From NCBI GenBank assembly GCA_002633005.1, contig NMRA01000256.1, positions 468,120 to 532,119 on the forward strand: a stretch of 64,000 nt of DNA, written 5' to 3'. Numbering within the stretch: the first letter of the stretch is position 1; the number at the start of each line of letters is the position of its first letter. The DNA comes from Phoronis australis. Its lineage: Eukaryota > Phoronida > Phoronidae. A program made the position numbers and the translations under genes. Below the pieces are notes generated by a model. It did no database searches, had not been told where the DNA came from, and worked only from the letters and a program-made list of their open reading frames with translations. Positions 11,771 through 24,000 of the stretch are shown piece after piece.

Positions 11771-11994
11771 GTATTTCGTGTACACATTCCTTAAAAACAC
11801 AGATTCTATTGGAACTGATCAACAAGCCTGTGCATTTGGCCAAAAATCTTCAACTTTTTAACTTTAACACAAACACAGTAAAAATGTATATTTTCTGAAA
11901 ATAGAAAGTTTGTAAAATGTGATTTTGGACGTCATACCAACCTGACACTAATTAAAAGGACATTCTCGGTGAGAAAAAATAATTTTAAAGAAAG

Positions 11995-12066
11995 TAGTAG
12001 TAGCGGAGACTCACTAATTTCGTAGTAGCAGCCGAATGATTTACCTCTGAGCTAAATACTACGCAT
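11995..12066 (-). mobile_element. tRNA-derived SINE fragment (degenerate)
   Basis: On the minus strand TTTAGCTCAGAGGTAAATC matches a Pol III box A, followed by CATTCGGCTGCTACTACGAA in the anticodon-arm position and a damaged T-arm (GAGTCTCCGCTACTACTAC). The wording GGCTGCTAC...CCGCTACTACTAC is typical of tRNA-derived SINE heads in invertebrates. Box B lacks its GGTTC part, so this is not a functional tRNA gene. Confidence 0.5.
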
Positions 12067-13862
12067 AAGGTAGCCAAATAAATGACAAAAACGCCAGCCT
12101 TGTTTCCAGCGAATGTCTGGCAGACATCTGCGATAATTGGCAAACTGTTACAACCCCCCGCTTCAAAAAGTTAATCCCATTCAACAATAATTGCAAAATT
12201 GCGTTTTCGGCAGCAAAAACATGCCCCTTTAACCAGCCGGATGTATACTGCACAAAGCAGAGCCAATGAAATTACCAATTTTTTGTTTAATCTTCAAATG
12301 TTTAATCATTTGAGAGGCATGGCCGCAAAACACGTCAAAATGAACGATTAGTATAGGAAATTAGAAAGCTGGTCACTGTTTTTTCCTGCTCAATTAGTTA
12401 ACGGAGGCTAATTAGTTGCAAAAACGTCTTGACATGTACTTGCGCATAACAGGTGTAGCCAAGATAAGCCCTCAAACTATTTCGTGAGTTGTACATTCTG
12501 CCAGGAATTTTTCCACTTGATAAAAGATCAGACGATGGCATCGCCATGTTTTTATCTACATGATCCTTACTGAGCTGCGGCTGTCCATAAACACATGTTG
12601 CACGGCAACCACAGCTTGATGAAAACTACAATGAGCCCATTTTCTGTCAAAATAAAAAAACAACTTTAGACTTAGGTCACTTGCCTTTATAAAACTAACG
12701 TGCCCATTGCTATGATTTTAGGTGATTCCTGGGACGCCTATAAAGAAACTTTTTCGATTCTAACATGTAGCGAAATCGACTACTTAAGACCAACTTGTCT
12801 TAGCCCCCTGTCATGAAATTTCTTTCGCCTTGTGTAACTGTCTAAAACGAACACGGAACTAGGCTTTTTACACTCAAAACATGGTCTCATAATAATATTG
12901 CTTACCGTGACACAGTTTTATTTCCGCCACCAAAATCAAATATTGAAACCATCAGGGACTCGAGAAGTTTGGAGTATCTAAGGGGTGGCTAACCTTGTTT
13001 GCGGATTTGAAAATGGCGCATATGCATTGCTATGACCTTAGTTTTGGGCTCCAAGTGCTTCGAATAATACTTCAATATTGACAACTTAACAGGGGCGTAA
13101 TTCAGCTTCAAATAACCATAAGCTATTTTGACAGAATCCGTCTAAAGCCCCAATACACTCACCGTCGGTGTCAAAGCCCTTGCTGCTATTTAATTGGTTT
13201 CAACCTTTCCCGTTAGAGATTAGAAGTAATTTCTTTTTGATTCTACTGAAAACTGAACGCAGTTATATGTAATTAAAGACTGGCATATGTTATGCGCAGA
13301 AAGCAACATGACCGCCCGAGTTTCACAAAAATACATAAAGTGAATTTGTTGCCTGCAGTTAAAAGGACTAACTTGATTTACGTACGAAACAAAGCAGTTT
13401 GGATATTATATGGTAGACCTAGCAGCAAATGGTTTTATATTAAATCATCGACAAAGGCTTCCAGTGACATTTTTCCGCAATCAAGATGGCGACCTCATCA
13501 ATTCTTCGAAGTTTCGTACCTAGGTACAGTGAAAATGGCCGGTGGTGTAAAAACGGCGTGAAAAAAGCCAAAGGGGTAATCTCCAGAAAGAGAGACGAAG
13601 AGCCGAAGCAAATTGGAACAGTTTAACTACAGCGAATAAGCATTTGGGAACGAAATCGAGCGCTAGACTGCCGTGCAAGAACTGCCGAGCCTGCTCGAGT
13701 AGACAGCCGGGTGGGTGTGCGGTACTCTCCCGTCTTCATAAAAAACGCTTGACATTCACGTTTGATTTAAAGCGTAAACCTCTAACTGTTTATGAAAAGC
13801 TAGTATTTGACTAATCAACCGAGTGGATCCCACGCTGACCCTAATTTTGTTCGATAGGAGGA
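12067..13862. other. Intergenic sequence
   Basis: AT-rich, with only short open frames such as 89 residues at 13292-13561 that show no family motif. No repeat or RNA gene recognised. Confidence 0.5.
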
Positions 13863-13932
13863 AGTGTGGCCTAGTGTGATAGGTGTCCGCTTTCTTTACT
13901 CGAGGTCGTGGGTTCGAGTCCCACTGGGCCGC
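13863..13932 (+). mobile_element. tRNA-like sequence, probably SINE head
   Basis: Box A-like TGGCCTAGTGTGATAGG starts at 13867 and a perfect box B GGGTTCGAGTCCC follows. The T-stem GTGGG/CCCAC pairs fully over a 7-nt TTCGAGT loop. A GTGGCCT/GGGCCGC pairing can close the ends, but it is one register out from the box A position, so a canonical cloverleaf does not form cleanly. That favours a tRNA-derived SINE head or tRNA pseudogene over a working tRNA gene. No anticodon is assigned. Confidence 0.6.
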
Positions 13933-16900
13933 ACTGCTAAACCATTGATTCAGGTTTCCAATTCCTCAGCTCTGTTTTAACGAAGCATAACAGTGATTCC
14001 AGGTGATCAGTGCAATGGGCCCACACGCACGACCTGCGCACGTTTTGTACAACGTGTATCAGACCGCCTGCAATTACTTTTTATAATTTTTTCGAGTGAT
14101 CTCCACCAGTCGGCAAAATTATGTAAAATTCGGTTTCCAAATTTGCGAAATCCTCATTGAAACCCCGATGGTCTGATAATTATATTACTCAATTAAAAAT
14201 ACAAACAGTACTGTGTTGTCGGATACGATGCCTGAAATCCAAAATTTGAGCAGTAACTGAATACGACGCCCTTTTAATTAACAGTCAGAGGAGTCGAGCC
14301 TGAGAGTAACTGGCCTCGCAAATTTTTGCTAATGTAAATGCAACAACGCAAGGAATATATAGCGGTACTATCAACCCCTCCCAATGTTTGATTAGGTAAA
14401 CTTTACTAACTTATATTAGCTTTTTGAGAACGGCTGGGATCGAAATCTCCTTATTTAGCAGTCACAGCCACTGGCTGCGCATCCCCGCGTTCTTCTTCGA
14501 AGTGGGAAATGTATGAGACATGATGTCCTTCATCCATGGATATTTCAAGAGATTTGCCTAAACAGTAAGCCATTAGTAGGCCTGCATCCTACCGCACATC
14601 AGTGAACCCTTGGCGGCATTGTGATGTCAGGAAAACGCTGTTTATATCAGTGCGTTGAAATCTTCCGCACACATTACATGGCCTGGGATGTGTAGGTGGC
14701 GCTACACGTCTGTCTGGCGGGACTTCAATATTGCACGATTATTTCTAAACTCAGCTATTGACAAAAACATGTCACTCAGAAACAACTATGCAAAGACACA
14801 ATTTAAGTGCAAGAAAAGCAGTAAAACAAAACGCATTGAACAAAGTCGAATATGCGCTTGGCATTTCTTTTTATGTCCGACATTTCAAGATAACAGCATA
14901 CACTTTTCACTTCGCATGTGGAGATAACCTTACCGGACCTAAGACAGATAATACACGCTAGTGTTGGCTTACTAAGCAAATGCCTTTAGCAGAAAAATAT
15001 ATAAAGTGAAAAGCGCCCAACCCAGTGGCTCCGGACGAACAACATGCCCTAAATTATGAATGAAGAACGGAGTACAAACCGCGTTTACCGCGAACGAGTG
15101 ATACAGACATCACAAATCAAATGGATTTGAATTGTTTTCCTTTCGTCCAAGTGGAAGGGACTGATGATACTATCTGAAACTATACTATTTTGAAACTGGT
15201 TCGCTAAATTCCTTGGTTTCCGCTATAATCAATATGTATGTACCTGGTTCTACTGAGTTCGGAACACCGGAAAAACTAAAGTTATTTGTAAACAAATATT
15301 TTTTACACGAAGACAAAGTTGGAGACACAGAGCCGATTTAAACGGTGTCTTCATAGAACGAAGCATGCACATTGCGGGCAGGGACACTTCAAAGTAAGCG
15401 CGTAAAATTTTTTGCAACATAATTAACGTAGTTTTCACCAGTGTTTGAACATGCACAATATGCGACGAAATGCCGTTAAATTCAATAAAAAAGACACATT
15501 CAAATTTCAAAGCTCTCTGAAATACGGCGATATGTGGGTGCCGACATTGTTACAAATCAATCAATGTCCGCAGGAGCAGATAATTTAAGCTAAAGGACAA
15601 TTTCTAAAGCCATTAATTCCATAAAACACAGTTCAGACAGAGATAATATGTGGCCGATCATAGAACTGTCTCATGTCTTCCTTTAATCTGAAAAAAAGAT
15701 TTCTCTTTGAAATTACAACTATCGATTTACACGCATGGTTGTTATTTTAGAAAAAAATGAAAACAAAACAAAGCACAAAGAAGATGTCGTAAAAGAAGTT
15801 GTTGAACTATTTCATCTAAAAAATTTATACCACCATTTGGCCATTCATCAACCCAAAGTATTCCAAAAGTAGAAACAATTTACAGGCTTAGTTGGAGTCC
15901 TATGTTAATTTGAATTTTTACGACAGATTTTGTTTTATCGACTGAAGTTCGGTGCCAATTGCTCAAGACGTCAATTTGTTGGTGCCTCGCCAGAAATAAC
16001 ATTTCACTTAAATATCCAGACTTCATTATAGGTCACGTGGTGTGGCGAACGTATGACGTAAGAAGATTTTCATTCATGTGCTGATTTATAACAGAGCAAT
16101 TTCAATTGTACTTTGAAATTACTACGCCATTTTGGAAGAGGGTTATTGAGAAACCAGTTTTGACTAATCTGTTATGTATTAAGCATCTTTTGAAGAAGTT
16201 CCAACGAAAAGAAGCTGAATGAAACTGTTGTTCCTAAACTATTTCCGGTTTGTCCCGCTGCGTTTACAAGGCGATTTGGTCACGGAAAAAGTTGACCTGG
16301 AACTAAATGCGTCAGCACTGATATCTGACGTGTTGTCAAGTGACAATCACGACATATTTGTTTAGTTCTGTATTTGTTCTGACACACGGGAAAATTAAAA
16401 GTCAAGAAGAACGCAAACTAATCTCGACTGTCCAGGCTCTTGACACACATGATAGGTCTACAATTACATATGCCGCCAGGTTATCAATGCGCTGTTATCT
16501 CTCTCCAGTAGATCCCGTGTTATTCAGCGGATATCAGGATAACGAACTTCAAAAGAATCTACGGACATCTTACCCAACAGAGCCTTCATTTTCCGTTCTA
16601 GAATTCTCGCCTGCTCAATTAATAGAACGTTAACATATTGAAATACAACTTAAACAAGTTACACGCATGTGACAGACAAATAAAATTGTACTAGAAACTA
16701 ACACAAAAACAAACGTAATAAATTATATCCTGAGAGCGAAAATGTGATCTACTTGGAAACCTGTTATGTCTGCTGCATCGACGGACTCTTAATGGCTGCG
16801 CATGGTGCGTTAATGGTCGAACGCAAACATAGTGGAATAGTTCTGTGGACAGGAAGAGAATGCCAACTCCACCGCCTAAGTCATCAACGTGAAAACCATC

Positions 16901-18829
16901 AATAAAACGGGTAATTAGACAGCAGTCTCACATCTGTCAGCTACCAAAGCAGGTAGAGATTGACCACTGGTACATTGCATCATATAAAACATCCATCACG
17001 GACCACCTGGCAAAGGTAAAGCACTCTCTGGTGGACTTCATGCAGAAATAGTACTCTCTGAGCGATCTTAAACTACCACTGTAAACAGTTCACGTAAACG
17101 CTTGTGTTTCTTGGACAGATTGGGGCCAAAACGGACACCGCGGGTTACTTCTATTCTAAAGCTACGCCTTCCATTGTTTTTACCTGATTAGGACAAGTTG
17201 TCATTTCTAACAATCAAAAGACGCCGTTCAAATAAAAATGCCTCGTCATACATTGGCGGCCAACTCAAAAAGTATTGACAGAAATTTCCAGGCACGCTTA
17301 GCAAATCAGAATTGGTTTAAAGTCTAGTATGAAAAATTTTACCACCTGAGGAAGTAACGCCTGATCCCGATCTAAAAATGAAATTGTGAGTGATTAACTC
17401 CAACATTATGATCTTGGGCGTTGTTAGTTTCTACCGTTACAGGAGCCTATCGTTGGAAGTGTTGGACAATTTTGGCGAAACTCGGGGCTCTTTATATTGC
17501 TTTTTTCAGTTGAAAGTCTGACTTATTATTTGGTTGACGGGTTTTGAATGAGAAGAAATTGTCCCGTTCAATAAGACCAATCTAATCTGGAAAAAGGACA
17601 CTACTTAGTTGTTTAGTGATACACTGAATTAATGCATCTCTTAAGATTAAACAAACTCTACGTCGTACCGAGTCGAAGGTCAGATAGTGATTCAAACTGA
17701 TTTGATTCGAATTGGTTTATTTGAAAGCACGAATCAACAAGACTAAAGCCTGATCGTAGAACTCATAAAAGAAACTTAAAACAGTCCAGGCTTTAAAGAG
17801 GCGTGGGACGCGAAAACTCGTAAAAATTGCGTGTAAACAGATCTTGACGAATCTGCTTCTTGAGGACGTTAACGCGCGAGTTATTCACTTTGAATATTGC
17901 TAGAATTTCAACAAAAACTAGTCAGATTCCCTTTTTTGAAACACAGACGAAATACAATCTCTTTCATCCCAATACTATTTGCAAATTTTCCGCTCCTAAT
18001 AATACATATGCGCACATACGTTTAAAAATTACCCAGACAACATTTCCCAAGTATATAATGACCATTATTTTGCTAACATCAAAGTTCATACTGTCCATAT
18101 AAGAGAAATATGTTACGTCCATGTCTTGCCAAACCAAATATTGAGACCTGCTTTGCCTTGTGTGAGAAAACTCGACGAACGATCCTTTTTAAAAGATTTG
18201 ATGCTAAAGGAAAAATTCAGAATCTTTACGACCAAACCGTACCCACAGAACACGTTGACTTCTGTTTCAGTGACAGAGAAGTACTTTGAATAAAGCAATT
18301 TAGTTTGTTTTTCGTGTTCTGTGGCACTTAAAAAGCTTTGTCAACGATTCGGCGACACCACCAAAGCAGTGTTGTAAACTTTTCCAATTATACGTCATTC
18401 ACGATACAATAACATACATGTTTGAAGCAAAACTTACACCTTTAAACTAGTATTGGGGCATGTGAAAACAATGGGTAACGACAATGTTTCTAATCCAGTG
18501 ATATGGTTTATCTCTCGCTACTATAAACTTCCATTTACCTGGAGAAACAAACTTCAGGGTGCTGCCGTTGAGCCGTCAAAATGTCAAGTTCACGATAAGA
18601 AGCTGATTTAGCGCATGCGTGAAGTCAATCCAACGGTACAAAACTTTACCTAAGTTGCCGTACAATAAGAAGACAATGGATGACCATAGAAACGGTACAA
18701 GCTTGGCTAACTTCGGGACATCACATATCAGAAATGGTTGATAGCATTCGTGTGAAACGTTCAGACGTGAGATACTATTAGCTCTATACACGGTTCTCTA
18801 AAACTTCGTCATGAATTGTTTTTAAAATG
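13933..18829. other. Intergenic sequence
   Basis: About 4.9 kb without a recognisable gene. Open frames reach only 97 codons (16340-16633, plus) and 86 codons (15250-15510, minus), with no motif in either. I see no tandem array or TIR pair here. Confidence 0.5.
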
Positions 18830-19210
18830 TTGCACTTTTTCACGAGAAGCTAAAAATGGGACTTTTATGATTTTTATGAAAAAATTCAAAAGTTGCACAA
18901 AATCAAAACGTAATGATCATTTGTAAAATTATAACGGCGTTTATGAGAATTCATCTTGAACATTTATATCAAACATAATTTGATCCTGTTATTGACACCG
19001 TTCTTTTGCCTTGAATGTACTTTTCTTTTTGAATTTCACTGAAAAGACAAGACCGCTTGACCCAATTAAGGGAACTTTGGTCAAAATCAAATTATACAAA
19101 CTTTCTACTTTCAGAAATTAACTACTTTTACTTAGTTAAAATTTGTAGTTTTATAGACATTTCGCTAAATGTACAGAATTGTCGATATGCTCCTACATGA
19201 CTACATGGAC
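18830..19210 (+). repeat. Dispersed ~370-bp repeat, copy 2 of 5
   Basis: Matches the family through AGTTGCACAAAATCAAAACG, TTATATCAAACATAATTTG, GACCCAATTAAGG and CTTTCTACTTTCAGAAATTA. The GGTCACGTGACC palindrome is damaged here (CCGCTTGACC). Upstream, 18700-18790 resembles the sequence in front of the copies at 52480 and 61480 (CATCACATATCAGAAATGG), so the full repeat is longer than 370 bp in those copies. Confidence 0.65.
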
Positions 19211-20004
19211 ACTGTGATGTTGAGATTTTGAGTAATGGAGGTCTTACATCCCGCCATGAAAGTGTTAGGAGTTTATTTTATGAGTATTGTCCAGCAGACC
19301 AGATTTAATTAGAATACAATGAACTGTAAAGGAGGAATCAACAACAACACTTCATTACACACGAAAGAAATTTTTTTCACCAATTGGCGAATTTAACTTA
19401 CTTCTAAACCTTATTGAGATGGCAGTTACACGAGAGAGAGGCCCTTACTTTACCTACAACATTTGTACATGTTCACGTAATAACAATAAATTGACAAACT
19501 AAGCTAAAAGTATCACCGTGTCATAAAATAAACATGGCAAATATTTCTATACACTAATCTGACTGTTCATTTCTTACAGTCAGTGTGTCTCAATGGCAAT
19601 TTCTGTTGAGCGAATGAATAATTCAGTATTGCGTGCAGGACACCTTTGTGCTGTTTCTACTCAATAACACCATTTTCACGGTCTTGTTAACTTCAAAATT
19701 ATTTGCTACGTTCGAGCAGACGTGACCTTTAATGGGTCCACCTGCAGATAACGCGGCGTGTTTTTTATCACAATAACATTTGCAAACTTGCAAGAACCAT
19801 ATAGTAATTATGCTTTAATGAATATTTTTTTAATATTGTCCATAAAAACTGGCGGAAAACAACAATAGAATATGACAGGTCATGACGTGGTGAATTAGCA
19901 CGCCATAACATTGATCACACTGTAGTTACTTTTCATTTTTATTTTCCTAATCTATAAATGAATAATTAGATTGTCTCCAGCTCGTTCAGTGAACTCATTC
20001 ACTC
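19211..20004. other. Intergenic sequence
   Basis: AT-rich, nothing recognised. Confidence 0.5.
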
Positions 20005-20250
20005 CATGCACCAGATGACAAACAAGAGAAAGTCTTGTCTGAAGAAAGGATCCTACGGGGGGTCATGCACCAGAGGACAAACAAGTGAAAGGCTTGTCTG
20101 AAGAAAGGATCCTACGGGAGGTCATGCACCAGAGGACAAACAAGCGAAAGGCTCGTCTGAAGAAAGGATCCTACGGGGGGTCATGCACCAGAGGACAAAC
20201 AAGCGAAAGGCTCGTCTAAAGAAAGGATCCTACGGGGAGGGGGGGGGGGG
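20005..20250. repeat. 59-bp BamHI-type minisatellite, four units
   Basis: Units begin with CATGCACC at 20005, 20064, 20123 and 20182, an exact 59-bp period. Each holds a BamHI site inside AAAGGATCCTACGG and ends in a G-run that lengthens to about 15 in the last unit. Inside each unit, ACAAG and CTTGT can form a 5-bp stem around GAAAG. The stem is intact in units 1 and 2 and has one mismatch in units 3 and 4 (CTCGT). After the last G-run TTCATGCTTA looks like the start of a broken fifth unit. Confidence 0.95.
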
Positions 20251-21918
20251 TTCATGCTTAATTCATTACTTTCCTGCCCACATTTTACAGTCATAAATCA
20301 ATAAATATGTTATATCTCATGGCGATTCCCGCACATTTAGGCTGCATTTCCCTGTTTAGCTGGATAAACACGAAAATCGTATTAGGCTTCTCACTCCCAT
20401 AAAACGGGTTTTCTTTATCGTAAATACGATTCTACGTGTGCTTTCGCTACCAACTCAAGTGACAGGCAATGCTTACACGTGCAATTTTCTAATTCGCAAC
20501 CTTAGGGTTGGCCAACCTCAATAAACTCCCGAGCGTATTCTTGAGGTGCTGATGGTTTCGATGTTCATTTTAATAATGCAAACAGCGAAACGTAGCTTCA
20601 AATATATCATGCAGTATCAGATTTCAAGTTATAACTAAACTTCCATTAATGGATTTATTCAAAATAATTCTACAATTAAGCGTAAATTCATATAAACAGC
20701 AGTAAAATATAAACGGCCCGAAAATTAATTGCTTAAGTTATTTTAAAAGATATTATACCACCTACCTGTTGATACGGCCGTGTAATAACCGTGTCAGGAG
20801 TACCAGCAGGTCATTGCAAGGTAACGTGGCACAGTTATCGCACAGGAAAGAAAAGAAATGTGGGTTACAGCATTTTATTATATGAAATACTTACTCAGCC
20901 AATAACGTCACCCATATAAAACACTCGCATATATTTATTTACATGGTGTTTTCACGACGTCCACCCGCTGAAAAGAAAAACTGGGCGTAGCAAACCGGGC
21001 GTCAGAAGGCGCTGAGAAAAACACGAATCTGATAGTGTGACCTAGAACCATCTGATAGTGTGACGTAGAACCATTTCGAGTATGCGTGAAGTATTCGCGA
21101 AACAACTCCGTCATAGAAAGATGCCGACGAGAATGAAGGTTAAAGACACTTCCTGTGACATTGTCCGTCTGCAGTAGGGCACGAGACAAAATCCCCGTAT
21201 TTTCGAATTTGTTGACTCTAAACATCATGTGACATCAAATGAATATGGATAAACAAGTAAAAGGTTGATGTGCGAATGCGCCAGTTTTGTTAAGGAAATC
21301 CAAACGAGTGCAGTTAGGATGATGTTTTTCGGTGTCAGCAATCTTCGCCGTTAGGCGGCACTGTACAGGCCCGCTTTGACGGCAGTTTTGAGGTACGTAT
21401 TGGAAAATAATTTCAGTGAATGACTTGCTTGTGCTTGTGAACAAGCGAATCAGAATGATCCATTAGACAAGTTAGCCTGTATGTTCTCTTTTCCTCAACT
21501 GGCGGCTGCTATAGTAACAGTGTTACATCGAAGTACTGTAATTATTAAATCTGCTGTGCTTTCAGGTAACTCCTAAACAATATAAAATCGCAAAAAAATC
21601 TTGCGGAACAGATTTGTAGAATCTGTAGTAAATTTGCTTTTAGAATCTATTGTTGGTTCGTGTCGAGCTTAGGTAAGGAAGTGGTGTTTTGGGGCAGAAA
21701 ATTCAAATTCACATTTCAGTCGTCTTGTCTGGATTCCCTTTTCGGTGGAAGTGAAAAGGCAACCTATCGAGACATAATAAAGTTGCCGTGACCATGCGTA
21801 GCGCTTCTGGGGTGAAATGACACACACCTTATGATTTTGTTCACTCGAATTTTTGACAGAATGTAAGAGAAGTCCAGTAATGTTTATACACGATGGACTA
21901 TAAAGTACCACCTTGTAT
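20251..21918. other. Intergenic sequence
   Basis: Two adjacent open frames of 97 and 69 codons on the minus strand (20935-21228, 21235-21444) show no motif. A short duplicated stretch, ATCTGATAGTGTGAC, occurs near 21028 and 21050. No gene recognised. Confidence 0.5.
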
Positions 21919-22063
21919 AATGTAGGCGATTGTACAGTGCCCCCCTACCCAATGTACGCGATTGTACAGTGCCCCCTTATCCAATGTACGAGATTATACA
22001 GTGCCCCCTTATCCAATGTACGCGATTGTACAGTGCCCTCTTACCCAATGTACACGATTGTAC
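21919..22063. repeat. 32-bp minisatellite, 4.5 units, ending at an N
   Basis: Units start with AATGTA at 21919, 21951, 21983, 22015 and 22047, an exact 32-bp period. The consensus includes CGATTGTACAGTGCCCCCTTA. The fifth unit stops at the ambiguous base 22064, so the true array may be longer and collapsed in the assembly. The frame reading DCTVP..PMY over it is repeat-driven. Confidence 0.95.
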
Positions 22064-22064
22064 N

Positions 22065-23890
22065 TGGCAAAACAACGAGTTTTTGCCATGTAATTGTTAG
22101 CAGATCGCAGTTCAGAAATAGATCACCCAAGTTATCTCAGTAACCACTAATTATAGGGATATTTTCAGAGATTTTGTACGTTTGCGAGGAGAGGTAAGAT
22201 AATTTTTTCAGAAATACAAATGTAGAGTTTGAAACAAAATTTCTGATGACTTAATTGTTAGGCCAATTTTCATGAAACGGACCCCCTGTTGATAATCAGT
22301 TGTTTAATGGTTCAACAGGTAAGGGACACATGGTGTACGAAAGGACAATAACCACAAATAGAGCTCCCGTCCACCATGGTTCGGGTATTTTGGGTTATAT
22401 AATTATCATCATGGTGCAAATCAGAGAAAAATCTCAACCACCTTCAAAATAATAGAAAGAAAAACAGGATTTTTCTTCAAATTCCACTTGACGGAATTTT
22501 AAACTGTAGATTAGACGACTGTTTTTGTTCACATCCCTACTATAGCCGGTCAACTGGGCATTTGTTTTCATTGGACCACAAATAGACTAAAAATTGGTTC
22601 ATTTCAGATCGGTTCCCGTTATTCGCAATCCTTTTTAGCGAATACATTCGGGCTTTTGATTTAAATTTTCCATAACACTCAACACGCAGAACCGTTAAAT
22701 TGTACCCGGAAAGTAAAGACATGCTCGCGATACGTTGTTAAGCTACATTACTTGCAGTTTGAAATCGGAAGGAAAAAGCAAACGAGATTTCAATTGTCAG
22801 TTATTATGCTGAGAAGTAAATATATCCGGGTAAAGGTTGCAGTACGAAATAGGTCTGGGTATAGAGAGGAACTCCTAAAGGTGGTTATCAAAGAACTTCA
22901 CACTTTGTGACATTATGGATTCAAATACTGCCTTAGATAAGATGACTACTCGAAAACAAAGTACAACGAACCTATGGATGTAATTTTTGTTTCAATTATT
23001 TCGAAACATAAAATCCCTGTTTAACTGCACACGAAGATTTAGAACTTTACCGCAAGAGATTTCATGAGTTTCTACTATTCCTATCTGAAGTAAAGTAAGA
23101 TAAAATATGAAGGAGATGGTTTATTAAGCCAAACAACACATACAAGAGCTTAATGAACGTAGAGAACAAAATAAGTCAATTTGTGGTATTTGGCAATTCG
23201 GTTTTCGCCACTCTCGACATTGTGGAACGTAAAGTCCCAAAGTAATAGTCAACTTATCTAAACCACGTTCAATTTAACTTGACCCATACGCCATCTCAGT
23301 TTATGACATGACACAACTACACAGACTCCCCATCTGTTGTTCGGAAAACCGTTAGAAAGACGAATGAAATTGTCAACGTTTTTGATTGTGATGTTTAAAC
23401 GGTTCAGTTAATGGTTGAAGCCTACCAAGTGAAGAACTTCGGCTGCAACGCTAACCGCTTTGAGACGCTTATATTGGCAAGTTTGTCATGTTACTAATTA
23501 ATGACTGTATTAATTGTTGCAAATAATATGCGTAGCTTATTTTTTCCAAATCATCTGGCACTGATCAATACTGAGATTGTCTGTTCAAACATTTCTTGTC
23601 GTTAATACATATAGGTCGTACTGGCTAATTATTTGATTATCATTCAGGACAAAAACAAGGGCAGAAAATATCTAATTCTTCGGTTATCTGCCATGCACAC
23701 GTGTGCGAGTGCGCGTTTGTCGGAGTGCGCATTGAATTAAAAGTTGATGTTTGAACGTAATGTGCAGGCAGATTTTGACGATTTAAGAAAGCGAAGATTT
23801 GGTGATCTAATTGTTTTGAAACAACATTTGCCTTGTGTAGCTAAACTGACAAACTAAGTCAATTGTCTTTACATAATATGTGTATTCAGT
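22065..23890. other. Intergenic sequence
   Basis: Nothing recognised apart from scattered short frames. Confidence 0.5.
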
Positions 23891-24000
23891 TTTCTCTACC
23901 ACGATACAATGTTTTCTCTACCACGATACAATGTTTTCTCTACCACGATACAATGTTTTCTCTACCACGATACAATGTTTTCTCTACCACGATACAATGT
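23891..24000. repeat. 22-bp minisatellite, five identical units
   Basis: Five units of TTTCTCTACCACGATACAAT followed by GT, at 23891, 23913, 23935, 23957 and 23979, with no mismatch that I can see. The lack of divergence suggests recent amplification. The frame FSLPRYNV / VFSTTIQC follows from the repeat. Confidence 0.97.

Noticed and set aside
13863-13932. Calling this a functional tRNA gene
   Set aside because: The acceptor pairing is out of register with box A and no clean anticodon arm forms, so it is listed as a SINE head or tRNA-like sequence.
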